Part shown: positions 46,478-58,572 of the stretch, one piece after another
Layout of the letters: each line of letters opens with the position of its first letter
How positions within the stretch are numbered: position 1 is the stretch's first letter
Assembly: GCA_015657535.1 (NCBI GenBank)
Contig: JADHZB010002074.1
Location: 69,150-133,149, forward strand
Reading direction: 5' to 3'
Origin: Nephromyces sp. MM_2019
Taxonomy: Eukaryota > Apicomplexa > Aconoidasida > Nephromycida
Length of the DNA: 64,000 nt
Made by a program: the position numbers and the translations under genes
Notes under the pieces: generated by a model
What the model was told of the DNA's origin: nothing
Database searches by the model: none
Seen by the model: only the letters and a program-made list of their open reading frames with translations

Positions 46478-49400
46478 TTAAGGGGACTCTTTTTCCTCCT
46501 CTTTTTTTGGCCCCAATCGGGAGGGTTTCGAATTCAACGCTGCATCACCGCTTGGACGTTTGAAGACAGTCTTCCAGATCCCACCAAATTCAATAGGGGC
46601 CTGCACAGGAAACAAAACACACAAAAAGGATTTTTGGGAAGAAAATAACCAAAAAAAAGAGTATGAAGGGGGGGGAAATATCAAAAAATTATGTTTTTTT
46701 GCAAATCTACCACTTCACATAAACTTTGCTTTAGCTTAACAAGAAAGAACGCAAATACATACAAATATAAAATCCATAAAAAACGCTCTTTTTTTCTAAA
46801 AACGATTGAATTATCAAAAGCAATAAATGGAAACAGTAACTTGCACACACAAGTCTCTAAGTCTACAGTCAATAAAAAAACCTCAGCACACACGGCAGCG
46901 GAAGAGGCTAACAACACGTTGAAGCGACAGTTTTTCGCGATTCAAGGAGGTGCGCCAAAGAGTATTAACAAACAAAATTCTAGGGCTAATGACTGAAATA
47001 TATACCGCATAGATTAGGCCAGATGTGTGCGTAGATTTTGGTTGGTGTGTGTATATTTTGGCTGGCGTGTGTGCGTGGATTTAGGCCGGAACAGCTTTCA
47101 GGATGAAGAAAGGAGGCTGTGAGGCAAATCTCCTTGATTTTATAAAGCCAACATGCAGCTATTTCAGAGTAATAGTGTCTACCTTATTGAGAGGGAGTAT
47201 TATCACACACAACTATTCAAAAAAAGCTAATAAGCAATTTTCGCCCAAAACAAACGAAGAACTAAATGGCAGCACATTGATGCTCAATAATAGAATTACC
47301 TGAGGTTGGGGCCTTCTGAAGAGTTTCAGCTCAGAAGCTGCAAGAAAAGATCAGATTTTTAGCAGTGCAAACACGAAAAATCATCAGAAAATAAAGAAGA
47401 AGAAGAAGAAGAGGAAAAATTCATTCGCAAAGATGAGCCTCTACAGCTTCAAATAAGAAGCTCTCAACAGTATCAAGGCAAGCAGCCAAGCTTAAGTAGG
47501 CTCATGCGCTCATAGATGAAACAAGTGATTTCATTGATGAAATAAAACAACTATTTCATATAAAATAATTTTCTAAAAATCTTCATATTTTCTAAAAACA
47601 GCGTGTATACATCTTGGGTGTACATACAGCAACTTATCAAAAAAAGTAATCAGGTATAAGCGCGTGCATATACATATACATTTCGAAAAAAAAACACACA
47701 TGCATATTTCAACGTCACACACGCACATGCGGATTCTAACATTTGACACACACAGTATATACATGCATCGACAGGTATATGGAAATAGACTCACTCGTAT
47801 ATTAAGATACACAGGCTCACTCATATTTCTTGCGAACACACAAATACTCTCTCAAATATGCCCATGCACAGAATTTCATTCCTATCTTCACACACACAAA
47901 TCTGTATACACACTCACGAAGTCTTCCAGTGCTTGAGCGCTCTGCTTTCTCTTTAAGAGCTGCCTTGTTTTCTTGAGTCATAGCAGATGAAGAAGCTGCT
48001 GATACATTCTCACCAGTCACTCCTTTGCTTTTCACTTCCTCTGGATGATCTGAAGAGCAATCTTTCGCATCAGAAACCGGGCTCTTTTTCTTCTTTTTCT
48101 CCTTGTTGATACCCTAAAGAGCACACGAAAGAGAGTATCTTCCAGTGATGCAGAAAAGGAGGCTGTCATGAGCAAACTCAAAGGAAATTGAAGAAGCGGA
48201 AAAAAATTCAGCAGAAAAGCTAAAATGGATGAAGTAGAAGGCAGAGAAACCAGTGGAAAAAGCAAATCGACGAAATTGGCAAAAACTCATGAAAAAACCT
48301 GAAAAACAACAAAAATTTGAGTTTTTTCTTGAAGATACGGCAGCTTGTGTGAAACTGAGTATTTTGTGTGCTACTAATATAAAGTTTTGACGGAAACTCA
48401 TCTTCAGGATGCAAGCTGCTACATTTACATAAAAAAAAAAGGATGCGAAGGTAAGAAAATTGCAGATTTGAGCAACATGTATAACAATATAGAGAGGTTA
48501 GAGAATAAGTAGCAGAAAGAAGCAATGAAGAAGAGGAAAACTAAGAAAAAACCAGAAAATCTTAAATGCATAAAAAACACGAAATACATCTAGTTTTGCC
48601 TGAATGAACAACGCACACATCTTCAGAGAGTAATCAGCAGTACGTGACTCTAGCTTAAAACCTCGAAGGACACGGCTTTTTCATTAAGTTATACCGCGCA
48701 CAAAGATAAAGGCTAACACATGAGTTTTTCATCAATTGACACTGCACACACGCCAAGACGAAAGTTCCCATACCCACTAAAACCTTGAATAAAGCAAAAT
48801 TTCCAAATAAACGCGCTAAAACAATGAAAATCACGCAAATATGAAGGAGAAAGAAGAGGTTTTTTCTCAGAGAATTAGATGTTTTGCTCGTCATTAGGAG
48901 GCAGTAGATTTCAGATGCTTTTCCCAACCTTTCGATCTTCTTCAGAAGCCTTTTGAGTTTTCGATGATTCTGAAAGATGCAGGAGCATGAAGCAGAGCAA
49001 AGTCCAATACACAACTTTGAAGAGTGGAGCAAAAGGCATAAACATGCTTTAGAACTTACAAGGTGCAAAACATCGTAGCACCAAAACTATTAAAACCCTA
49101 CCGACACACACACGAGCAAACGGAAACCACCAAATTGGAGAAAAAATTAGACTTTATGCCACATATGCTGGAATCAAGCACACCAAGATCATAAGCATTA
49201 CACACACAGACACACACACACACACAGAAGGAAGTAAGGCTCTCCTGATATACATCTTCATGCATATATGCGATTGAACACAAGAGAATCTGAAAGACTG
49301 TCCCATCTCCCACAGACAAACCATTCTTTAGCATCTTCATTTGATGATTTTCAAGAGTTTGCAAGAGCATCTCATAAGTGTACTCTTTACCCTGCGCACA

Positions 49401-52400
49401 CAGTTAAAACACAGCATGAAAGAGAGGTTGAAGAAAATTGCGCACGCACATGCAGACACTTGCACATACACTCACACACTTGCACACACATGCACACATA
49501 TGCACACACTTGCACATACACTCACACACTTGCACATACTTGCACACACTTGCACATACTTGCACACAATTGCACATACATGCACACATATGCACACACT
49601 TGCACATACACTCACACACTTGCACATACTTGCACACATATGCACATACTTGCATACACATACACATACTTGCACACATATGCACACACTTGCACATACA
49701 CTCACACTTAGATATGCATGCACACACATGCAAAAATACACAGAGAGCATACAAGCTGCACAAAAAATCCTGCAAAAAACGAGCGACACACACCAAAGCA
49801 TCAAGATATAAAGAGCTTCATGATCTGTAGAAAATGCTAACAACATACACAATTCCCGCTGTACATACACCTCTACCCTATACATATATATAGTACGTTT
49901 ATCCAGGTGGGAATGGAGTACTCCGAATGCAAAGCCAAGAGGAGAGGAGAATGGAAAACTCCAGAATCTGAAGAGAAAGGATATATTTAAAGAGTTGAAC
50001 CCTATATGTATCGCGAAGAAATGAGATCGCGGCACAATTATCACACACACACACACACAACATACATAGAAATATACCACAGATATAATCACGCAGCAAT
50101 GAAACTTATAGCTACGATTTGAGCTTCCTTCTTTAGTAAAGGAAGCAGACAAGCCTCCAAATTAGTGTATGTGAAGAGATGACACTCTGAGCAAGGCGAA
50201 AGGCTTAAAGCCTAGAGGATGCATTACACACTAGCAAGGAGCTTGATAAAGCAGACAGTCATAACACACACACAATCTGTCTATAGGGAGCTCTGAAAGT
50301 GCCGAGGATATTTGCGAAAGCAAGTGCATCAAACAGTGCAGCAATTAAAGCATAGCACACACAGGAACGGGAATTCACATGCTATATTGCACACAAGAAG
50401 AAAAGAAAATCACAGCACACACGTTTAATCGCACATAATAATACATAGACCTGCAGAAATTACAAGCAAATAGACGAGGCGCCTACGCAATGCGCCCAAA
50501 ACAACATAAAAAATGCCTACAGCAGTGTGTAACCGGTACAAGCACACAAAATTACTATAGAAAACATGCTACTACCAACAAGTCTACACCCTCACTAGAA
50601 AAAACGCAAACTGCCTCAAACACCAAAATGAAGAAACACACACACAAACCAGCATCAAGAAACACACACACCAACCAGCATCAAGAAACACACACACCAA
50701 CCAGCATCAAGAAACACACACACNNNNNNNNNNNNNNNNNNNNNNNNNNNNNNNNNNNNNNNNNNNNNNNNNNNNNNNNNNNNNNNNNNNNNNNNNNNNN
50801 NNNNNNNNNNNNNNNNNNNNNNNNNNNNNNNNNNNNNNNNNNNNNNNNNNNNNNNNNNNNNNNNNNNNNNNNNNNNNNNNNNNNNNNNNNNNNNNNNNNN
50901 NNNNNNNNNNNNNNNNNNNNNNNNNNNNNNNNAACCAGCATCAAGAAACACACACACCAACCAGCATCAAGAAACACACACACCAACCAGCATCAAGAAA
51001 CACACACACCAACCAGCATCAAGAAACACACACGTTATGGTTGAGAAATCCACACACAACAAAATTACGGAACACTCACACACAACCAGAATTAAAAAAA
51101 GCACACACACCATAATAAGTACACACACACACACCAGGAAAAACACACAGAAGTAGGTACATATTTTCGCCCTCATTTTTCTAGAAAAAAACATACATCT
51201 TAACAGCAAAAACCCTCCTCTTCCAACATATTATAATTTCCTACCATCTGTAAGAATATCTGCTAATTTAATGCTCTCATCTTCCCAATTTTTCTGTTCA
51301 TACAACACTGGATCAGAGGGGTTTGCTCGATTATTCCATATCTCAAGAAAGCGTTTGTATTCTTTATCTAAGAAAAGTGGGAAAGTTGCGAAGAAGGGGA
51401 AAAAAGCGTCTAAAACAACTTCCAGAAATGCGAATTATGAGGAAAATTTGCTGGGGTTTTATGGCGAATTTCTGATGTAAAGTGTGTGTGTGTGTTGGGT
51501 AGAGATATGCGTGTGTTGGGTGGCCCTGCATGTGGTGGGTGGCCGTGTGTGTGTGGGCTCGTCATGTGTGCTATGCCTCTACCTTCCGTGTGTAGCAGTG
51601 TGAGAGTAAAAATTAGCAGAAAAATATATCGGGTAGCTGCACATGTGCGTGCATATGTTCAAAAGAGAAAGCATATGCAAGAGCCTCACTTCCCTCTTGA
51701 TGCACGTGTGTGCAGGCATGCACTTGAGCAAGTTAATTAGTAGAATAGAGTGGTAGTGTGTGTGTTTAAATGCACAAAGCAGCGTGTGTGAGTAAAAACA
51801 AGAGATTGTGTGTGAAAAGCAGCATGTGCGATATCCAGAGGGTGTGTGTGAATAAAGTGGTGTGTGTATGTGAAAATGTAAGCATAGCACGGAAAACTCA
51901 TCGTAACTCATAAGCTGCATGGTGTGTGCGAAACTTCTCAACTATCATCATCTTCACAAATCTAAGCTTGTAAGAAGATGATGAAGACGAAGAAGAGGAA
52001 GCATAAAACTAAGAAGCAAACAAAATGCCGAAAGAAACACACACGGCCAAACCTTCAGTATAAGTATTCTCACGGTAATCACTCGCATCTTTCTTCGGCA
52101 CCTTCTGATACCCTGCCATGCAGGCAACTGCTCGATAGCTCTCTTGCTGGTCGCTTAGAAACATATGGCCCTGCAAACACACACATATATATAATTACAC
52201 AGACACATCCACACACAAACGCACCCACACACAACACATACCAACCCAAATACACACTCACACACCAACATACGGACACACACATAGAGCCGCACATACC
52301 AAAATACTCACACACTCCAACACATACACACACAGTATTCAACCTAAAAGCATGACGACTGAATGTGCAAAGCCAACACACATGGTATGCCTTGATGAAT

Positions 52401-54028
52401 TCTTCAGCTGCCTTTGGAGAGTCAAAGTTCAGATAACAACGCGAGCTAGTCTCAGGAAGAGAAAACTCCTTTCTGCATTAATAAATAAAGATGAATAAAA
52501 TGAAGCAAAACTTCATAAAAAGTAAATCTTATGATAAATAAGCATTTCATTAGAAATGATGCTTGTTTAAAAGCATGCAGTGTATGTACACTGCTTTGAA
52601 TATTGAAGGAGACGCCCGTAGGTCATATTGAGTAGCAAATTGCACAAGGAGTCGTGCACTAAAACATAAAAGGGTTAACATGCAAATCACGGAATCCTGT
52701 AGCACACACACAAACGTTTCAAGACACACAGACATCAAAACACACATAGCAAGGCATAAAGGCCAAGATACACAGTGAGATATACACATTAAGTCACACA
52801 GCAAGATACACACTTACACACATATCAAGATGTACACACCCACACACAACCACACCCATCCATATCAACACACATACGGCCACACACATTCCACATGCAC
52901 GAAAAATCCATTACCTTGGCTTTCCTTGAACGAATTGAGACCAGTTAACTTGTGGCAAAAACTTGGCATCAAAGCTTTCAAACAGCTCACTCTCCGTAAT
53001 CGATGGGGGCAACCACCTCAGTGAAACTAAACTCAGAAAAAGCATTGACGAAGGGGAATAGGCATACAGACACACACAGTAGACATAAGACCAGTTATCT
53101 TCTGGAAAGTAGAGTCTGACGCACGAAAACATGCATGCAAAAAAATATTAGCTGAAGATTGGAACAACACACAGCTATATGATTCTATAAAGCGTGATAT
53201 ATACAGGGGTTGAAGCTGCTTTATAGAGCAAGTTGGCAATCGCAAAGACTAAGTTTTGGGAAGAATATAACAATCTCTTGCGAATATTATAATCTTCCCA
53301 AATCAAATCACCAAAAAAAGCAGTAAAAAGCATCGGAAAAAGCATTTTTCAAATCATGAAAACAAAGGAGTAAAAATTCACCAAAAAACCCCCTCACCCG
53401 TACACAAAATTTCTCGACAAGCACACCTTCTTTTCCCCTCATGAAAACACCAAATATTCCCAATTACACACCTTACCCAAGACAACATACACACAACATA
53501 CAACCTTCCTCCCTCACCTTTGGTACGCATGCTTGTGCTATACTTTTGGACAGTTCCAGCTACAGCCTGCGTTGTATCTTCAAGCGTTGCTGCTTCTTCA
53601 GCTGCCCCAACAGGAAAATCCACTTTAACGACTCCGCGATTCACCTTTGTAGCACGCGAATCATTGGAATGCGGGAAATCATAATTTTCGCCAAATTCTC
53701 CTCCTCGAGGGTTTCTTGGGGGGTTTTCTGCGACATTTTTGCTTCTTCCCCTCCTTCCTCTACTCCTAACTTGAGAATTATCTAATCCCCCCTCCCTTTT
53801 ATAGGAGGAAGGAGGAAGTACCTCTTCATTCTCAGCTCTTTTAGCTGTCCCTATATTTTGGAGATTAGATTCGGCGATGAATCCTCTTGATGATTTAGAA
53901 GAGGGAGGAACAAGATGAGTATTTTGTATCCTCTCAAAAGCCCCATTTGATCGATTTGAAGAACTGAAAAAACTGCTTTCATTGCCACTTCCTTGAGTGG
54001 GAATAGCAGCCCCTTTTCCCAACCCCAT
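46478..54028 (-). CDS. UPF3: UPF3, nonsense-mediated decay factor, 10 exons
   Basis: Exons in reading order: 54028-53518, 53026-52915, 52472-52382, 52170-52053, 51367-51245, 49384-49322, 48969-48929, 48113-47918, 47337-47300 and 46600-46478 (stop TAA); about 471 residues. The Smg4/UPF3 RNP-like domain spans exons 1-5: TKVSLRWLPPSITESELFES, then SRCYLNFDSPKAAEEFIKAY, then GHMFLSDQQ...YRAVACMAGYQKVPKKDA, and EYKRFLEIW. These match the order and spacing of UPF3. The protein bridges UPF2 and exon-junction complexes in nonsense-mediated decay and shuttles between nucleus and cytoplasm. About 170 Ser/Arg/Gly-rich residues precede the domain, longer than usual. The C terminus is charged (GINKEKKKKKSP) and ends with IEFGGIWKTVFKRP. 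Junction 5-6 is the weak point: it needs an acceptor AAAG seven bases inside the obvious CGCAG site, and the intron contains the 50.7 kb gap, so a missed exon is possible. Confidence 0.9.
49440..49725. repeat. 12/24-bp minisatellite in UPF3 intron 5
   Basis: Tandem, slightly degenerate units related to ACTTGCACATAC and TGCACACA on the plus strand, running about 290 bp just upstream (in gene orientation) of the UPF3 exon 6 acceptor. On the sense strand it is TG-rich. It yields open frames of Thr-His-Cys type on plus and Val-Cys type on minus that should not be read as genes. Confidence 0.85.
50642..51032. repeat. 26-bp minisatellite in UPF3 intron 5, interrupted by gap
   Basis: Perfect units of 26 bp (core ACCAGCATCAAGAAACACAC plus CACACA) occur on both sides of a run of N: three copies to the left (starts near 50646, 50672, 50698) and four to the right. 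The repeat continues into the gap from both sides, so the array is at least 390 bp and probably longer. Confidence 0.9.
50724..50932. other. assembly gap inside the 26-bp repeat, 209 N
   Basis: Undetermined bases flanked on both sides by the same 26-bp unit; 209 is about eight units. The gap is most simply explained by collapse of the tandem array, but an exon hidden here cannot be excluded. Confidence 0.95.
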
Positions 54029-54923
54029 CCAGATGAAATAGCTGCAACTACGCAGTGAAGATGGTAAGGTAGGAGTCAAGTCTTTTGTGTGGCAGCGTGA
54101 GCTTTACAAAGTGCGAGAGCTGAGAGAGTAAATGCCGTGTGGTTGCGTATGCGTGTGTGGTGGGGGGAAGTGTGTCATGTGGCTATGATTAAATTTGTGG
54201 GTGTGGATGAAATTTAACTAATGCTAGAGTTTAAACATGTGTGTGATGTTATAAAAAAATCTTCTTTTGAAAAATTTGAAAGAAAAGATTGGATAAAATC
54301 TCGCTGAATTTTATTTTAAAGAAGGGAAAGACTTTGATGTTTTGGGGTTTTCAGTGTTTAATAGATTTGTATGGAGTAGATGAGGACGCATACAGTAATG
54401 CATATTTTGGTTTTTTCTAAGATATCTGGAATTTATTAGAAAATCTAGTGCTTCGCGATTATAAATACTCCTCGTATTCGTTTTCATTTAGGGGGGAAGG
54501 TGAGTGCAAAGTTGACATGTTTCTGCGTTTCCTATCGATGAAGAGGGAAAAATAGCATTTTTACCGTGGAAATTAGCATCTTCCCCGGTTTTTTTGATAA
54601 AATTTTCGGGGGTAGGTAGTGGGAAGAAGCGGGAATTCTCCGCGTTCCGATAAACTGTGGAAACGCTTGGAGTTTTTGCAAAAGGGGGGACCAGTTATGA
54701 TGAGCAACGTTGCAGTTGCAAGCAATCAAAGAAGGAGGAGGAAGAGGAGATGAAGCAGGAGGAAAGGAAGAAGAAGACGAAGTAGGACGACAAAGTAAAG
54801 AAGACGAAGTAGGAGCACAAAGCAAAGAAGACGAAGGGGATGAGGAAGGAGTAGAAGTAGAAGGGTGAGCAGACGAAACAGCAGGAGTAAGAGAGAAGCG
54901 GGTGTAGCCTACAAATAGTCAAA
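54029..54923. other. UPF3 5' flank and purine-rich repeat
   Basis: Promoter side of UPF3. At 54725-54870 the plus strand is a GAAGAAGACGAAG-type purine repeat, period about 30 bp, open in one frame (KEEEDEVGRQSKEDEVGAQS) and ending at a strong donor (GTGAGC at about 54873). It may be an acidic exon of a plus-strand gene, but no start or phase-matched partner was found. Confidence 0.35.
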
Positions 54924-55215
54924 ATGACCGCAGAGGCTACATTTTCGCACAATTATAAGGGAAAAAAACCGCTAAAACCTCCAAAAGACAAAATCTTCGA
55001 GTACAGATCCCCCTAGAAAAAGGGATAATTTGTCTCGCGGCTGCTCATTGAGTGAAATTTCGATTTATTTGGCGATTTTACAACGAAAGCAAGTACCTGA
55101 CAAGAAGGCGAAAAGCATATTATCGATCGCTTTGTTAGCTAAAGTGGCTCTGGAGAATGCAATGCAAAGTGTGAAATATCCACCAAGTTATATGCTATTT
55201 GTTATTCCTTTCTGA
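54924..55215 (+). CDS. candidate small protein with possible 16-bp intron
   Basis: ATG 54924 (A at -3) opens MTAEATFSHNYKGKKPLKPP and would stop at 55016. If 55001-55016 (GTACAG...CCCTAG) is removed the frame continues smoothly as KRDNLSRGCSLSEISIYLAI and on to TGA 55215, with helical character (SIALLAKVALENAMQSVKY). Not recognised. Either a very short intron, a sequencing frameshift, or two unrelated frames. Confidence 0.33.
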
Positions 55216-58200
55216 AGGGGGGGTTTACATTATATTCAGAAGCTAATTACTGTGAATGTGAGTAGATGGATTTGGTGGAAAGGTTGCAATAAGCAAGAAA
55301 CAAAGGTTGAAGAAGCTTTCTAAGATGCAACGCAGGTGGAAGAGAGGGTGGTGGTAGAGAAAGGAAAATGGAAGCAAAGGTGGTGAAAGAGAAGCTTCGT
55401 CTGAAGAAACTTTTTTATTGCTGCCCAGCAAACTTTTTATCGAATCGTCATGCTCCCATGAACGCGGATTTCGAGTCACTACTCTCACCACAAGAAGGTA
55501 AAGCTGGAGTTTTCTCTTTCATGATAATGTATATTTCCAAAAGCGCAGACTCCATTCACCGATGGGGTGCATGATTAAAAGAAAGCCATAAAATTTGTCG
55601 TTTTGAAAAAAAGTAATTCATTGCTTTCTCGTGTGCTTGTATGAGTTTGAGTCTAAGCCAGGAAAAGATTGTCCATGTGAGCATAATTTACGGCGTAGTT
55701 TGTTAGAAAGTGTCTGTTGATGCAGTAAATACGTGGTTTTTCGTATTTTTTTCCTGCAGATGCGCAGGAAGAAGGACTTACATAAAATTTTCATAAAAAA
55801 AAGTCGGCAAATGGGGGTTTCTCTAGAATTTTGTGAGCCCTTTACGCATCGGTTTTTTGTGTAACGTTTCAAGTGGCAATAACTCCTCGAAAAAAGCCCT
55901 TTTTTGGGCTGAAGTTCCCGCAAAAAATTTGATTCCAGGGCTTTTTGTTGCGTATCTTTTGACGTTTAATCATCAGGTCAGCTTCATCTCCTTGACTTTG
56001 AACTGTTCAACTTGGTTTCAAGGAGTTTTCTCCATAAAATCCTTAAAAAAAATCAAATATTTTCGGCAAAAAATTGCATTTCGCGATGTACAAATTTACC
56101 AAAAAGTATTCTTGAAAATTTTCAAGAATGTATTGAGAAAAAAGACCCAAAAATGTAACTAAACAAGTGAGCATTAGAAATTCAGACAATTGGTCACTAT
56201 TAGCCTGGCTGCTTCCTCTCTTGCCTCATAAGATGGTAATATTGCAACGGACTTCCAACGTATGACGAAGAGAATGCCCGCTGAAGTTCGGATTTAAAAC
56301 AAAAATCCCCAATAATTTAAATCTAGTTTCTTAAGGACTACATTTTTGTTGATTAAACAATAAATTTTAGAAAAGGAAAAAAAAGGCCTCAAAAGATGCA
56401 ATTGAATTCGGTTCAAGAAATGTAGAATGATCGTTTTTAATCCAGTTTAGACATTAATTGCTTCAGTTTTTTAGAGATTTTCGATCTTTTATGCGTTTCT
56501 TCTAAAAAATTTGCGACTTTTTGTTTTTCCAATACTTTTGATGAAATTTCATAAAATTTTTCTTGATTCTACATACATTTGAACGGGACCTCGAATATCA
56601 CGTGACCTTTTGGATAGAATTGAGGGGGTAAACTTTGCAATACTATCGAATTCTCAAGCGATTTTCGACTTGCCGCAAAAATTTGGGCTTTAAAAAGGCG
56701 ACTCTTCGTGGCAAAATCACCGGAATTCTCGCCCCGCGTTACATCTGCAGAAGTTGCTTTGTTTTGATAAATTTGCCAGTCTCTCCGGAGGCCTTAAACA
56801 TAAAAAAATATCAAATCAAGAGGAACTGTAGAAGAGGGAGGCCGGGCATTTGTATGATAAAAAAGAGATATTTGCAGCGAGTTTAACGGAAGTTGGGGGT
56901 TTTCTTGCTCGAAAATTTGACAGGAGCAGCAAGTTCTGTTGTTTGAATATCTTAACAGAAGCAAGAGGTTCTCCTGTTCTAGTACTTTAGAGGCGTTTTT
57001 ATTGCCAATTTTCCAATAAAGGCAGAGATCCGAGTACTTTACCCGCAATTTTATCAAGGTATTGCCTTGTACTGCAAAATACTCATTTTAATGCCTCTTG
57101 TACATATTAAATATACGCTGCACAGCATTTCGCGATATCAGCAGGATTGTGAGGTATACTCTCGTGTTGGTTTAAACTTTGAATGGCAGTATAAGGTAAT
57201 TATTAAGCTATATTTCCTGGAGGAAGCGCTTCTATTATAGCTAATTACTGGTGTTCATTATAAAATCCATAGAAACTAGCAAAAATGTAACACTTGCAGA
57301 AATACGTTTTGCTCTGCTTAAAGGTGTTTGGTACCACAGCAGGCAGAAAGAAACCCTGCTTTTAGCTACGTTTCCTTAGGTATTTCGACATTTCGTACTT
57401 TTTTCCTTTTAAGTTTATTACTTTATATCATTATTCATGATATTTAGGATATTATCTATGCTATATATATTTTTAGACAAAAAAATGGACAAAAAGAGGA
57501 AAATAAGCTGAAGAGAAAAAAGTGAGGGACGAACTCAGCGCTACGGACTAAAATTGTCATTTAGTCGTTTCTGCATGTGTAGTTATTTGCGTGTGTGTGC
57601 AGTTGCTGGCTGTCTTGTTTGTGTGGAGTTACTTGCTTGTGTGTGTGTAGTTATTTTGTGTGCGGTTATTTGCTCGCTTCTCTGTTTTTACTTACTTACT
57701 CGCTCCTCTTTTTATACTTTCTTGCAGTTACCCCGGCGTGGCCTTTTTTTCATTTTTCGAGTTTTACTTGCCACTGCAATAACTTTCAAATTGATTTGAA
57801 GCGATTTCTGTCAATCGCAACTACTTCTCGCCTTGGAAAAATAAGTTAGAATCACGCAGAAGGTCAAAGAAGCGTTGGTAGGCTAGAAAAAGCTTGTGTT
57901 TTTTCAAGAAGTACAGTACTAAATCTTTGATCATGTAGCAGTAGAAAAGCTTGTGTTTTTTGTCAGGAGCTGAGGCACCGTAAACATTTTATCATGAAAA
58001 GCCTAGCTGAATAGTCTTCCCAACTGCCTGCGTATTCATTTGCATACAAATAAGCATACAAAAACTAAGGACGGAAATGTGCCTATTCAGGAATTTGTGT
58101 ACACAGAATGCGCGTGTTGTTGCTATGCAAAATCGTAGAATTCAAAAATGCAAGATAAAAACTCTATTCATTAGCTTCCACACAAACTAGTATTATACAC

Positions 58201-58572
58201 ACTAGCAGTAAAACGGCGCAACGCACACTTTATCGCCATGAGATACTGCACACACACTTTTGACACAAGCAATACACTCATCGCATAAACAGCGCACTCA
58301 GTTCATATTTGCAACACACAGATGCCGCAATTCACACACACAGTTGCCACAATCCACACACACGTCACACAATGCACACACAGACACACAACACAGCCCT
58401 GCGATCTTAACTCCGCCAGCTACCAAACACCCGGAATAGCCCAAATCTTAGGCTCCCTCCCCGCCTTCATCACCGACACTATCTTCCACGCATTCACCCC
58501 GAAGGTGATGCTTCCTCCACTCCCTACTTGCTTCCTTCTATCTGAGAATCACCTCACCCAGAGATTGGCAAG
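55216..58572. other. region with several unplaced exon-like frames
   Basis: Coding-like pieces without a full model, all on plus: ATG 55368 (MEAKVVKEKLRLKKLFYCC) to a strong donor GTAAAG at 55498; an acceptor near 55758 followed by MRRKKDLHKIFIKKSRQMG; an acceptor near 56753 followed by KLLCFDKFASLSGGLKHKK to a stop; and a strong acceptor at 57726 followed by LPRRGLFFIFRVLLATAI. TG-rich intron-like DNA lies at 57560-57660. CA-rich DNA at 58170-58400. These suggest at least one more plus-strand gene. Confidence 0.35.

Noticed and set aside
49268..50152. Long frames of Cys-Val or Thr-His repeats on both strands, up to 226 codons
   Set aside because: They are translations of the CA/TG minisatellite and are open only because the repeat lacks stop codons; they overlap a UPF3 intron.
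50642..51032. CRISPR-like array of 26-bp direct repeats
   Set aside because: The units are contiguous with no spacers and lie in a eukaryotic intron; it is a minisatellite.
54695..54952. 85-codon Phe/Ser-rich minus-strand frame
   Set aside because: It is the complement of the purine-rich repeat and has no other support.
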